Shown in pieces: positions 1 to 9,117 of a stretch of DNA of 24,836 nt. Origin of the DNA: Thermoplasmata archaeon (GTDB lineage Archaea; Thermoplasmatota; Thermoplasmata; Thermoplasmatales; Thermoplasmataceae). Made by a program: the position numbers and the translations under genes. Numbering within the stretch: position 1 is the stretch's first letter; each line of letters begins with the position of its first letter. The notes beneath the pieces are model-generated. The model was not told the DNA's origin. It saw only the letters and a program-made list of their open reading frames with translations, and searched no databases. The stretch lies in assembly GCA_021792045.1 (NCBI GenBank), contig JAJYVJ010000012.1:1-24836 (forward strand), read 5' to 3'.

Positions 1-338
1 TTCAAAGGAATAAGGCTTTCGCAATGCCTGTAAAATGAGCATGTGGTTCTACATGACCACTCGCAAAGAGGTTATATTAACCGTTTTCGGCGAAATGCTT
101 TTAAGAATTGTGGTTGCTTTAACCATTATTTGGCAATAGTAGTGCAAACTACATACGCGTATAATGGCATGAAAAGTTTTATTTAAGATATAGGCGTAAA
201 TGCTGTGTGGAAGAAATTAGGAACTGGTTCTTTGTTGTACCATGTGTTGGTAATACGGAAAACGCTCTAGATGCGAGTATGGTGTATGCCAACAACGTCA
301 GGAACGGGAAGGTCAATGGGAAGTGAGGTGTAAGTATA
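1..338. other. 5' flank with no convincing gene
   Basis: I see no RNA gene or attachment site here. The only coding candidate is a short plus-strand frame, starting at GTG 207 and stopping at 324-326, which would give 39 residues. Its composition is protein-like (it includes RNWFFVVPC) and its stop touches the ribosome binding site of the next gene, so it could be the tail of a decayed gene. It has no recognisable start signal. A GAGGTG Shine-Dalgarno sequence at about 325-330 serves the gene starting at 339. Confidence 0.3.
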
Positions 339-1226
339 ATGATAGCAAGAGACATTGGAAAAAGAGCGGAGGAAGTAATATCGATTGTTAAGGAACTCAA
401 AGATTCAGAAGGCTTAAGTGAAGAAGACACCAAGAGAAAAATTATAGAACCATTTTTTGAGGCTTTCGGGTGGGACTTTAGTCTGTATGGAGAAATTATG
501 GTGACCATGGAGTCCAACCTTTCTACCAAATCACAAAAGGACAAAGCGGACTATATTTTCAAACTCAGAGATGCCTCAATTTTTATTCTGGAGGCAAAGT
601 CGCTAAATGCCGATTTAACCGAGAAGGATCGGGACCAGTTGAGAAGATACATGCTACTTGACGGATGTAAATTCGGCGCTATTACCAACGGCCAAATCTA
701 TGAGTTTTTAAAAAAGAAAGAACGAGAAATAGAATCTTTTTACAAAATTAATGTCTTGGCATTAGAAGAAGAGGTGGAAGAGGTAGTAAAAAAATTAATC
801 TGGCTTTGCAGGGATACATGGGAATTATGGCTGGAATTAGGACCGGCCGAATTCGAAAAGACAATTGATATTTTGGCATCAGAAGCGCGAATGAGAAGCA
901 AAATGGTAGCCGCGGTTCCGTTAAAATCATCGCCTTCTGAATCTTCCTCACAAGATTCTGGAAAGGCTCCAAGGGGAGCGGCCACTTCTCAAAAGACGTT
1001 TCAAGATGCTGTGCTGAAAATTCTTCAAAAGGAGAACGGACTTACGGGTTCAGAAATTATCCAAAGGATAGAGGCCGTCTTTAAAAACAACCTAAATAGT
1101 TGGGACTTAGGCGAGCTGCCTACTGGTGGTGTCAGGTGGAAGAACAGAGTCTGGTTTGGACTGCAGTATTTAAAAAATTCTGATAAATTAAAATTGGAGG
1201 GCCACAAATACTATGTTATTCAATAA
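339..1226 (+). CDS. Restriction-endonuclease-like protein: HsdR-N-type PD-(D/E)XK fold plus C-terminal winged-helix-like domain
   Basis: Predicted DNA-cleaving or DNA-binding defence protein of 295 residues. Residues about 30-125 look like the N-terminal nuclease domain of type I restriction R subunits: a helix ending in AFGWD (42-46), Asp71 in DKADYIF, Glu85 and Lys87 in ILEAK, and Gln100 in a QLRRY block like the QxxxY element of HsdR nucleases. A Ser/Gly/Pro-rich linker at about 195-220 leads to residues about 222-295, which resemble the winged helix at the N terminus of Mrr-type enzymes (motif TGSEIIQRI). No helicase or methylase is attached. A GAGGTG ribosome binding site lies 8 bases before ATG 339. 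It opens a same-strand run of nuclease-like and unknown genes. It could be a stand-alone methyl-directed endonuclease or a nuclease subunit acting with its neighbours. The fold call is solid; the substrate is unknown. Confidence 0.8.
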   Translation: MIARDIGKRAEEVISIVKELKDSEGLSEEDTKRKIIEPFFEAFGWDFSLYGEIMVTMESNLSTKSQKDKADYIFKLRDASIFILEAKSLNADLTEKDRDQLRRYMLLDGCKFGAITNGQIYEFLKKKEREIESFYKINVLALEEEVEEVVKKLIWLCRDTWELWLELGPAEFEKTIDILASEARMRSKMVAAVPLKSSPSESSSQDSGKAPRGAATSQKTFQDAVLKILQKENGLTGSEIIQRIEAVFKNNLNSWDLGELPTGGVRWKNRVWFGLQYLKNSDKLKLEGHKYYVIQ

Positions 1227-1273
1227 GCAATGTTCCCGCATTCGATCTAAAATCATTTTAAGGCATTGGATCT

Positions 1274-1939
1274 ATGTGCCCCCAAACTGCGGTAATGATC
1301 TTCATTTCAGCTATTCTAGCAATAGCATTTCTGATAAAGGTTCAAAATATTTTGAGCATAGTCGGGGGTGTTTATAAATTGAAAAATTTTAAGGAAGAAC
1401 TGAAAGCAGCATGTAAGAGATCGGCAGATGAGCTCCGCAAAAGTGTTGTTACCAAAACTGACGAAAACAGATTGTATAGAGAACAGAGACAGGAAGCACA
1501 GATGGTGGCTGAAACCTACCATAAACTCCTGAAATCTGGTTATAAAACAAGCGAATTTTTCTTGGAATATGTATACAAGGTAGATGGTGTTAAGAGAAAA
1601 CTGAAACCGGATCTTATTTTCGAGGAAAACGGGTTTGACAACATCGTAGAGTTCAAGGTTTTCTGGGAAGGAGATATAGATGAAAACTCGCAAATAAGGC
1701 GTAAAAAGGATGGGAAATTGTTTAAAAGCACAATCGACAAAATTGATTTGAATAAGATACAGCTTTATCACGAAAATTCGAGATTCCTCAACATCAGGTC
1801 CATTTGTTTAGTTCTCGCTTACGTGGGTCCAAATTTTCTGGATAATCGCAGGAGTTTCAGTTTGAAATCTTTTGAAAAAAGTTTTGGCGATATCTTAGAA
1901 AAAATGGGCAAGTTGGATTCTGAGGTGATAGTTTGCTGA
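1274..1939 (+). CDS. Membrane-anchored PD-(D/E)XK nuclease-like protein
   Basis: A 221-residue protein with one N-terminal hydrophobic segment (about residues 7-31, rich in I/A/L/F/V), predicted to anchor it in the membrane. A charged, probably coiled-coil stretch follows (35-85), then a nuclease-like core: Pro-Asp113 in KPDLIFEE, then Glu126-Phe-Lys128 in IVEFKVFW. This spacing fits the D-x(n)-ExK site of PD-(D/E)XK nucleases. The start follows the upstream stop by 47 bases and has only a weak ribosome binding site; ATG 1274 is chosen because it retains the whole membrane segment. Membrane tethering of a nuclease suggests action on incoming DNA or as an abortive-infection effector, but that is inference. 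The domain could also be a non-catalytic relative. Confidence 0.65.
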   Translation: MCPQTAVMIFISAILAIAFLIKVQNILSIVGGVYKLKNFKEELKAACKRSADELRKSVVTKTDENRLYREQRQEAQMVAETYHKLLKSGYKTSEFFLEYVYKVDGVKRKLKPDLIFEENGFDNIVEFKVFWEGDIDENSQIRRKKDGKLFKSTIDKIDLNKIQLYHENSRFLNIRSICLVLAYVGPNFLDNRRSFSLKSFEKSFGDILEKMGKLDSEVIVC

Positions 1940-1958
1940 AAATTGGAGTAAACATCCA

Positions 1959-2897
1959 ATGAGAATAAGTGAAGCACACACGAAACTGGACAAGAGATGC
2001 GTCATAGCGATAAGGCAGCACAGCGGAATATTCGGCGTCCTTGCGAGAATAGGGGAACGCCTTCCAACCTACACGTTCACCGAGGAGGACAAGACCTACA
2101 TACAGGTATTCCTACCCAAGAAGGAGAAGCCGAGCCCCAGCATGGCGCCAATCCTGTCGCGAAAAGACATCGTAGAGAAGAGGTCCTACTATTCGATTAC
2201 GGAGAGGATAAACAACGTCGAGGGGATGAAAGTCATATCCAAGCTGCTGGAAGCTCCTTCAGTTGCCCTGAACGACAGTTACATGCTCAAGGACGAGCTT
2301 TACATGGATTTCAGGTTCCACAGCGCGAAGCTGGACGAGATAGACGACATTCTTATGGGGGTGATAGGAAAGAACGAGAACTTCAGGATAGTGAAGATGA
2401 CGCAGTCTAGAAAAATCCGCGAGCGGATGGAAGAAATGCATCTCCAGACCCCGCTTGCAGTGGTAAGGTATTCAATGCCCATTCCGATGGATAATGAACT
2501 AGTGGCATACATTGAGAAAGAGCATCCCGGGGCGGTGGCAGAGATTGAGGGAAGGACGGTATCGGAGCAGGGGATCAAGATCCTCCTTTATACGGAAAAG
2601 TCCGTCGACTTCGAAAACGTTTCCGCCATTTCCAGGGACAATAACGTTTACGAGACGAGCATCATAGAGAAAGCCCTGATGGAGGGCAGGAGAATGGGAA
2701 ATGAGGCAAGGATCCCTAGGATTGCCTTCTTCCTCACCATTGAGAACGGTAGGCTGTTCGACACAACCTTCGTGCCTGCAGCCGAGGCCGACGAATACGT
2801 GGGCGTAATGATGGCATCGATGAAGCTGGAGGATGGCGTTCGCCCGAGGCTGGAATATTATTCCCTACTCGACGACAAGGTTTGGGAGTGGATATGA
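1959..2897 (+). CDS. Conserved-looking protein of unknown function
   Basis: I do not recognise this 312-residue protein. It is soluble, has no cysteine cluster or nucleotide-binding motif, and alternates strand-like and helix-like blocks such as TPLAVVRYSMPIPM and RIPRIAFFLTIENG, suggesting two or three alpha/beta domains. The start ATG 1959 has GGAG about 11 bases upstream. Its last four bases overlap the next start (ATGA), so translation is probably coupled. Codon use is distinctly more GC-rich (many AGG, GAG, AAG and CTG codons) than the AT-rich genes on both sides, so it probably has a separate origin or history from its operon partners. It may be a regulator or specificity component of the neighbouring nuclease-like genes; nothing in the sequence proves this. 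Confidence 0.75.
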   Translation: MRISEAHTKLDKRCVIAIRQHSGIFGVLARIGERLPTYTFTEEDKTYIQVFLPKKEKPSPSMAPILSRKDIVEKRSYYSITERINNVEGMKVISKLLEAPSVALNDSYMLKDELYMDFRFHSAKLDEIDDILMGVIGKNENFRIVKMTQSRKIRERMEEMHLQTPLAVVRYSMPIPMDNELVAYIEKEHPGAVAEIEGRTVSEQGIKILLYTEKSVDFENVSAISRDNNVYETSIIEKALMEGRRMGNEARIPRIAFFLTIENGRLFDTTFVPAAEADEYVGVMMASMKLEDGVRPRLEYYSLLDDKVWEWI

Positions 2898-3853
2898 GCA
2901 AATTGGCAGAGGCCTGGTTGCAATTTGATGGAAAGATTTACCTTTCTGATCCTATTAAATTTGAGGTTTTGAACAAACTGCCTGTTGGAGTTATCGAAGC
3001 CAAAATTCAGATTGGAATTGAGTATGGTAACGATAAAAGTCAATCTCAACCTATCAAAATTATGTACAATATGGAAGATATTTTAGCTACGATCTATTAC
3101 AAAAACATTCCTCTGGTTGAATCTTTTCCACTTTATTCCATCCCAAGTCCTAATATGACGACCGAAATAAAATTTACGTTCAGACTTTCGGTGGAAGACC
3201 TATCTTATATAGAATCTAGAAGAGCAGATGACATTAATGATCTAATTGTCAAGATAAATGGGTTCTATTCCTCCATTGACACAATGAATAGAACGCCAAT
3301 AGGAAATGGAATTCAATCTTTCTATATATTTTTACCATGGAAATTTTCCCAAAAAGAATGGATTGATTTTTTGAATGCTTTAGGGTATGCAGAAAAATGG
3401 ATTGTGGAAATTGACAGACCGAGGGTTGAAGGATTTTATGAAGTGATTGAGTTTCTGGACAAAGCAAAGTCAGGACTATCTGATAATTCAAGTCCGGATG
3501 CAATCATATCTGATCTGCGTTCAGCATGGGACTGTCTTGATCCGTTTTTAACAAAATTCCAAGAGTCCATAAGTGCTGAAATTAACAGCGGATCCAAGGG
3601 AGAAAAAGACCAACCCTCTAAAAGTGAAAGGCTTAACGAAGTTGCCGAAGCCAGTAAAGCAATTCTGAGTGACATTGTCAGGCTGAAAAAGGCGATAGAT
3701 AAATTAACCCAGATAGGTCCACACAAAGAGAGTTACGTCTCCACCAGGGAGGATGCTATCCTGGCTTACAGATTAACGGTTTCAATGATTTCCTATTATT
3801 CAGCATTACTGAAAGAAGTTTCTGAACAAAATGAGATTAGGGGGCAAAATTGA
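2894..3853 (+). CDS. Unknown protein with helical C-terminal half, defence-island neighbour
   Basis: Unknown function, about 319 residues from ATG 2894. This start is preferred over an in-frame TTG at 2882 because it forms an ATGA overlap with the upstream stop and has GGAG a few bases before it. The N-terminal half (to about 180) is rich in beta-strand-like segments. The C-terminal half is strongly helical, with a charged hinge containing GSKGEKDQPSKSE and a last helix pair ending TREDAILAYRLTVSMISYYS. That pattern resembles small helical domains appended to defence proteins, but no HEPN RxxxxH motif is present. There is no signal peptide. Coupling to the upstream gene implies the two products act together. 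Confidence 0.7.
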   Translation: MSKLAEAWLQFDGKIYLSDPIKFEVLNKLPVGVIEAKIQIGIEYGNDKSQSQPIKIMYNMEDILATIYYKNIPLVESFPLYSIPSPNMTTEIKFTFRLSVEDLSYIESRRADDINDLIVKINGFYSSIDTMNRTPIGNGIQSFYIFLPWKFSQKEWIDFLNALGYAEKWIVEIDRPRVEGFYEVIEFLDKAKSGLSDNSSPDAIISDLRSAWDCLDPFLTKFQESISAEINSGSKGEKDQPSKSERLNEVAEASKAILSDIVRLKKAIDKLTQIGPHKESYVSTREDAILAYRLTVSMISYYSALLKEVSEQNEIRGQN

Positions 3854-3950
3854 AGATCCCGGAAGATACCTCACCTATTGGTACTACTTTTAATCCAATG
3901 GGACTTGATAAATGCAATGAACAACAATATTTTTCAGGAGAAAATTAAAA

Positions 3951-5201
3951 ATGCAAGGTAACAAAGACATTAAGAACTTAATTGAGTGGATAAATAGAAA
4001 AATGAACCTAGATGATTTTCATGCGATTTTCAATATTCCATCTGATACTTTCACCGAAATACCTCGATCAATTGGACTTTTAGGAGAGTTACTAGGCTGC
4101 TACATAAATCATTTTGGGGATATATCTTACAAGTCATCTATTAAAAAGAGAGAATGTTACCTTCAGTTATTGTTCGCAGATATTTTCGGAGAACTCGCAA
4201 TTTCTATAAAGATGGCTTCAGAGGGGTATTTCAAATATTCCCTTCGGAACATTAGAGCTACACTTGATCTGATTTTCGCAGGGCTATTTTTCGTTTTATC
4301 TTGGGACAATTTAAGTCTAAATGATCCTGAAGGGACCAATCTATTCGCATCGGCTTTCTTTTCTGGATACTGGGGGAAGTTGAAAGAGATAGATCCTGAC
4401 CAAATAGTGCTGTCAGGTCTTTCAATATTGCCGGAGGATGAAATAGTGATGGTTAGAAAAGAATCTATGAACCTTGCGAATTCTTTCTTAAAACAGGTAA
4501 TTGAAAGGTTTAAGTTCGAAGAGTCAAAAGTCAGCAAAACTGGAAAGGCTAAACAGATTATGAGAGACGCCGTGGAAAAGGCATTTTCCGAACTGGTGAA
4601 ATCAGCTCCGAATGCTGTGTGGAATGACCTTCAACATGAAACCTTTGCTCAGACGAATTTCTATCAAGTCCTGATGCTTGACGAACGATTCTTTTTCAGG
4701 TCTTGCGAGAATCATGAAAAAGACCTTCTAGACCGGCTCGTAAAAGACCTAAAGTTGAATAAATCTACCATTGAAAATGTTGAGGAAATAAAAGAATATT
4801 TAACATTCCGTTTTCCCCTATCAGACGCTACAGATGACAATATAACTTGTGACGATTGCGAAAGGCCACCCCAAATTTTTGGGCTAAGGGGGAGATTGAG
4901 CAGTAGAGGTTTGTTGAAGGTAATGAAATTCCAAATGCAAAACGAACCTAGAAAAAAACTTGACAATTGCGTTTCAAGACTTTTTTCAAATGGAGACGAG
5001 CAAAGTAAAGGGTTTTTTGGTGACGTCATTTATAGCAAATTGTACGCTAAATTGAATGACTTTTCACACGCCAATCTTGTAGAAGAACCATCAGTAAAGG
5101 TGTGGTATTCCGATTTTTTCAGCCCAGTGATCGGATTTATTAAATGCATACTTAACACTCTCCATGTAAATAAAACCGCAGTTGGAGGGGTTTATAAATG
5201 A
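3951..5201 (+). CDS. Unknown protein with a CxxC motif
   Basis: A 416-residue protein I cannot assign. It starts at ATG 3951 with a clear AGGAG ribosome binding site at 3936-3940, after a 97-base gap. It is largely helical. Residues about 85-115 form an amphipathic to hydrophobic stretch (RNIRATLDLIFAGLFF) too short and mixed to call a membrane segment with confidence. One CDDC motif lies near residue 300, just before a basic Arg/Gly-rich stretch. Near the C terminus YAKLNDFSHAN carries an Asp-Phe-Ser-His element seen in some helical domains of uncharacterised proteins. The stop overlaps the start of the next small gene by four bases. The AT-rich composition matches the restriction enzyme downstream. 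Confidence 0.7.
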   Translation: MQGNKDIKNLIEWINRKMNLDDFHAIFNIPSDTFTEIPRSIGLLGELLGCYINHFGDISYKSSIKKRECYLQLLFADIFGELAISIKMASEGYFKYSLRNIRATLDLIFAGLFFVLSWDNLSLNDPEGTNLFASAFFSGYWGKLKEIDPDQIVLSGLSILPEDEIVMVRKESMNLANSFLKQVIERFKFEESKVSKTGKAKQIMRDAVEKAFSELVKSAPNAVWNDLQHETFAQTNFYQVLMLDERFFFRSCENHEKDLLDRLVKDLKLNKSTIENVEEIKEYLTFRFPLSDATDDNITCDDCERPPQIFGLRGRLSSRGLLKVMKFQMQNEPRKKLDNCVSRLFSNGDEQSKGFFGDVIYSKLYAKLNDFSHANLVEEPSVKVWYSDFFSPVIGFIKCILNTLHVNKTAVGGVYK

Positions 5202-5350
5202 AAAGGGCTATTGACTATGATCAGGAGATTTCCTTTTATCAAGAGGATATTTTGACAAGAAGGCATGTCTGCTTCAGCATTAATCAATTCTGGGTATATA
5301 TAGGAAATCTTCATGGGATATTACACGCAACCAAAACTGAAAAAAATTAA
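5198..5350 (+). CDS. Small 50-residue protein coupled to the upstream gene
   Basis: This small gene starts at ATG 5198, inside the ATGA that also contains the upstream stop. A strong GGAGGGG ribosome binding site lies at about 5184-5190, 7 bases before the start. The predicted product has 50 residues beginning MKRAIDYDQE, is soluble and aromatic-rich, and has no cysteine pair. It ends 25 bases before the stop of the convergent restriction-modification gene. The good ribosome binding site and overlap make it more likely real than chance. Size and position would fit an antitoxin, inhibitor or accessory subunit of the 416-residue protein; no family is recognised. Confidence 0.55.
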   Translation: MKRAIDYDQEISFYQEDILTRRHVCFSINQFWVYIGNLHGILHATKTEKN

Positions 5351-5375
5351 GTATGAAAGATAGTACGGTCGGCTT

Positions 5376-8300
5376 TTACATTCTGTCGAGAAAACCGGTT
5401 TCATCGATCTTCGCCATAATTTTAATTGTCCGATTCAAAACCTCAACAATCTGAGGAAACATGACCAATTCTTCATTTGATAGCCTTCTACTCTTTCTAT
5501 CTTTAAGCCACTTATTTAACACTTGATAACCACCTATTTGGAAGTCCCAGACATCAAAACTGATATTTCCGAAAAATTGAGTCTCGTTGATGAAAACATT
5601 TTCATTTCTATATTCACAGAACTTTACTAAATTGGTGCCAGACACTTCAAAACTGGTGTTGCCTGTCGGCTTTTCTTTACCTACATGCAAATCAAGGAGT
5701 TCGTTACCAAGACGTGCTAACATGAGGAATTGCTCAGAGTCGTGAGTAAATGGAATTCTTGGAAAGTCGATGTTGAGCGCATCAGCAAACTTCTCCCGGT
5801 ATCTTCCAGAATAGAGAATCGAATAAATGTAGGCAAAAATGTCTTCAGGGTTAGGTCGGAATCCATAATACTTTTCCAACTGCTCTGTTAATGCAGGAGA
5901 GATATTGGTTTCTCTTAGGTCGTTTGTTTTACCATTCTTCCCTTTAACTTTTTCCTCGTAGAGATAGAGCGGAAAGTTAACATTACCACCTCTGTAGAAA
6001 AGGTTGAAATCCTCAACAACTGTAGAACAAAATGCTAGATTCCAAGGTTTATCTGAGCCTACGGCGTGACCTGCTCTCCCTATGCATAGGGAGATATTGG
6101 ATCGTAGCATGTTTCTCATGACCTTCGGACGCGGCATGCAGAGAAAACCCCTGCTCTTTCCAGTATAATAAGTATATCTCACATCAAACGGCCTATATAA
6201 AATAGGTATAACTAAGTCCCCTCTCAGGCCTTCTTTCTTCAGGTCCTCTTGAGCGTCCACAACCCTCCAATCCCTTACATCTTTCCCTAATTGATATGAA
6301 ACACGGGCCTGTTCAGGGTCCATGCTCATGAACTTAACAACAGTCTGCTTCACTTCATCAGCTGTCCAACGTATCGTAAGGCTATCTCTGGCAGTAACGA
6401 TACCCACACTTCCGACCTTAAAGATGTCATTAATCTTCCATGTATCACGAATTGCGAGGCCAGTTTCAGCTCCTTCAGGACGTAGGAAATAATTCGGAGA
6501 AGTTGGCAGAAGCATTTGCCAATTCAAAGTTTTTAATCTCGCGCCATCAAGAAACTTGAATTTCTGCTCACGAGTTCCATACAGGTCATAATATAGAATC
6601 TCTTGCTTTGAAATTCCAGCATGCCTAACAAAAATAACTATTGCTACTCCAGGCTTTATTTCGAAGACATTCTCATCTATGCCTCCATCTGGTGATTTCT
6701 CGTGCAATCTCGAATTACCATGTAAGTTAACGATGTATATTCTATTAAAGCTCTTTAGGAGTGATTGTCGCATTCCTCTAAAAGTAGGGTTGTCCAAGTA
6801 AGCGTTGTTTGTAATGTAACCAACAACACCTTCACCAGATTGGTCTATTTTCCATTGGGCAAATCTAATGAATTTTACGTAGTCATCTTGAAGCCATTTT
6901 GGATTTTTTTCTCCAAGCGGCTTGCCGTCCAGAACATAATAACCTTGGTCGACAGTACCGTCAGGGCGCGTATATCCTTTGTGGAGTAAATCCTGGATCC
7001 ACTTGCTCTTATTGACTGAAAGTCCCCGATAAGGTGGGTTACCGATAACCGCTAATAAATTCTCTTTTGCTTTGACTTCGTTTGCAGTAACATTTTCCTC
7101 GGAAATCTCTCGCATAAAGGATACTAAGTCGTGATGCATAGATTTTTCCAGTGTATTTGTAAGATAAATCTGAATTCTGTCATTCCCACTTAACTTATAA
7201 AACCAACTCTGAACTACGAGACTTAATTTTAGATGAGAGAGGATATAGGGAGTGATTTGAATTTCAAAACCGTAGAAGTCTTTTAGTAAGTGTTTTCGAA
7301 TTTTATCTTCAATCATTCCAGACTGCCGGTTGTTCTTCAACTCAAGAAGTGCGCCTAAGTAGACAAGACTTAAAAAGGTACCAGTTCCTACTGCAGGGTC
7401 TAGCACTTTGACGCCATCGTTGGCTAATCCCATATTTTTGCTAAATAATTGCTTAAGAACAAAATTCACAGAACCTACTATGAACGACACGATGGGTCTA
7501 GGGGTGTAATAGACTCCCATCTTTTTTCGCTTAGCTGAATCATACTGTGATAGAAAATCCTCGTAGAATAGTATGAATGCATCTTTCACCGCGTTTGTCC
7601 TATCAGTAATCTCGTTCAAAACACTTACAATGTCTGTACTGTTTAATACCTCTATTATCTCATCCACAATCCATGACAGATTTGAGGGTATCAAATCTCC
7701 TGAGATATTCAAGAATATTCTTCTTATCAAACCTATGCTCTTAGGAATTCCAGAAGAAGCATTTGTTCTATCAAGGATTAAGCTCGGATGAGTTGCTTTC
7801 GCCAAAAAAAGACCATAAGTTATAGTCTGAGCGTACGCGTCTGAGCAATCGTCACTGTTAATATCTGGTATTAATTCTCTCACGCCCTCATAGAAATCAT
7901 ATGTAGAAAAAACTGGAAGTCCCGCTTTGGAATTTATGAGGTCTTCGTCAAGTTGCTCTTTCGAGAGTTCTTTCAACAAGCGAGTTCTTTTTGAAAGCTC
8001 CGAAGCTAGTTGTTCAGCAGAACATACTGTTCTTTTAGAAAACCCAGAGAAATTGAGGAGTAACCTCGTGAAAATTGTGGCTTTCTCTTCAGTAAGAAAG
8101 AACCTTAGTTTTTCTAGGTCTGTTTCTGCGAATAGCTCGAAGTCCTCGATCAACACTCCATCTCGGATCAACAGAAAACGGTGATAGTTAGTTAGCAATA
8201 TATTGTCTGCACTAGCACGATACTTCTTGATTTGATCACTATCTATTTCCCTGTCAAGGTCTACGTCGAGGTCTTTAGTTTCTATATATCCAATTTTTGC

Positions 8301-8621
8301 ACCTCCTCTGTAGACCTTGAAATCAGGTGCTCCTATGTTTCCCTTCCTTTGAGGTTCTTGAATCAACTTTAGATCCGTAGCTAGATCTCCTATCAAATTC
8401 TCAAAAGGAGTTCTAAAAGTCATTTCGGTAGACATGCCCGTGGCATATTTCTGTCTTATATCATTATAGTAATTTTGGATGTGAGTTAGTTCACTAGAAG
8501 GAGAATATGACAAACAAGCAGGAACTCCAAATGGTCTAATTAACATTTCGTTTGAGGCTATGGCGATCATAGACTGTGCACGTCGAGGAGAATATATGAC
8601 TGACCAATGTAAATTTGGCAT
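5376..8621 (-). CDS. Type IIG-like restriction-modification enzyme (nuclease, N6-adenine methyltransferase and probable specificity region in one chain)
   Basis: Single-chain restriction-modification protein of up to 1081 residues. The N-terminal nuclease site is visible as Asp100 in GAPDF and Glu114-x-Lys116 in GYIETK. The methyltransferase core follows: an YYTPRPIVSFIV entry motif (about 370-385), the S-adenosylmethionine motif LDPAVGTGTFL (about 405-415) and the catalytic GNPPYRG motif IV (about 530). The remaining 450 residues probably contain target recognition. There is no helicase, unlike the longer type ISP enzymes. The start is uncertain: homology-like sequence begins near residue 46 (LTHIQNYYN), so a start at Met26 or a TTG near 8505 is possible, and the first codons may lie in DNA of the adjacent group II intron. 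It converges on the defence run at 339-5350. Because it methylates and cuts with one polypeptide it could function alone. Confidence 0.9.
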   Translation of the reverse strand: MPNLHWSVIYSPRRAQSMIAIASNEMLIRPFGVPACLSYSPSSELTHIQNYYNDIRQKYATGMSTEMTFRTPFENLIGDLATDLKLIQEPQRKGNIGAPDFKVYRGGAKIGYIETKDLDVDLDREIDSDQIKKYRASADNILLTNYHRFLLIRDGVLIEDFELFAETDLEKLRFFLTEEKATIFTRLLLNFSGFSKRTVCSAEQLASELSKRTRLLKELSKEQLDEDLINSKAGLPVFSTYDFYEGVRELIPDINSDDCSDAYAQTITYGLFLAKATHPSLILDRTNASSGIPKSIGLIRRIFLNISGDLIPSNLSWIVDEIIEVLNSTDIVSVLNEITDRTNAVKDAFILFYEDFLSQYDSAKRKKMGVYYTPRPIVSFIVGSVNFVLKQLFSKNMGLANDGVKVLDPAVGTGTFLSLVYLGALLELKNNRQSGMIEDKIRKHLLKDFYGFEIQITPYILSHLKLSLVVQSWFYKLSGNDRIQIYLTNTLEKSMHHDLVSFMREISEENVTANEVKAKENLLAVIGNPPYRGLSVNKSKWIQDLLHKGYTRPDGTVDQGYYVLDGKPLGEKNPKWLQDDYVKFIRFAQWKIDQSGEGVVGYITNNAYLDNPTFRGMRQSLLKSFNRIYIVNLHGNSRLHEKSPDGGIDENVFEIKPGVAIVIFVRHAGISKQEILYYDLYGTREQKFKFLDGARLKTLNWQMLLPTSPNYFLRPEGAETGLAIRDTWKINDIFKVGSVGIVTARDSLTIRWTADEVKQTVVKFMSMDPEQARVSYQLGKDVRDWRVVDAQEDLKKEGLRGDLVIPILYRPFDVRYTYYTGKSRGFLCMPRPKVMRNMLRSNISLCIGRAGHAVGSDKPWNLAFCSTVVEDFNLFYRGGNVNFPLYLYEEKVKGKNGKTNDLRETNISPALTEQLEKYYGFRPNPEDIFAYIYSILYSGRYREKFADALNIDFPRIPFTHDSEQFLMLARLGNELLDLHVGKEKPTGNTSFEVSGTNLVKFCEYRNENVFINETQFFGNISFDVWDFQIGGYQVLNKWLKDRKSRRLSNEELVMFPQIVEVLNRTIKIMAKIDETGFLDRM

Positions 8622-9117
8622 GGGAAATTACCTGTTCATCCCATTAGCAGAGGATACATGCATTCCAGTGATGGAATGCGGGAAGTTAACTCTCTTGCGA
8701 AATCACAGGCAGCAGAGAAAGCGAACGGAATACAGCATCGTAAGATCGAAATGGGAAGGTCGAGCCCGTATGGTTTGGGCGAAGACTGATACAGAGGATA
8801 TTAACAACAGGATATGTTCCTCTGCTTCCCCGGTGTCATGCCGGCTGCATGTGAGGATAGCCATATATGGTAAATCGGGAGACCTGTGATCTCCACGAAC
8901 ATGCCCCGAAAGGTGGTTGAGTAATTGTAGCGGATTCCATAAGCCCAAAAGGCGAAACGAACCGCAAAGGATCACAAGGAGTCGGAGGGGATCATAGTAC
9001 CAGTGACATGAAGGACAGCATAACCTTCAAAGAGGAAAGGATCCCTGCTGTACGCATTCCTGTTTCGGGCAGGGGAGGACTCCATTCCCCGCTTGAAACA
9101 CAGCGAGGTACGAGGAC

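Noticed and set aside
8560..8889. Plus-strand open frame of 109 codons antisense to the restriction gene start
   Set aside because: It lies over the predicted ribozyme region and the restriction gene's N terminus, has no ribosome binding site and has no domain-like composition.
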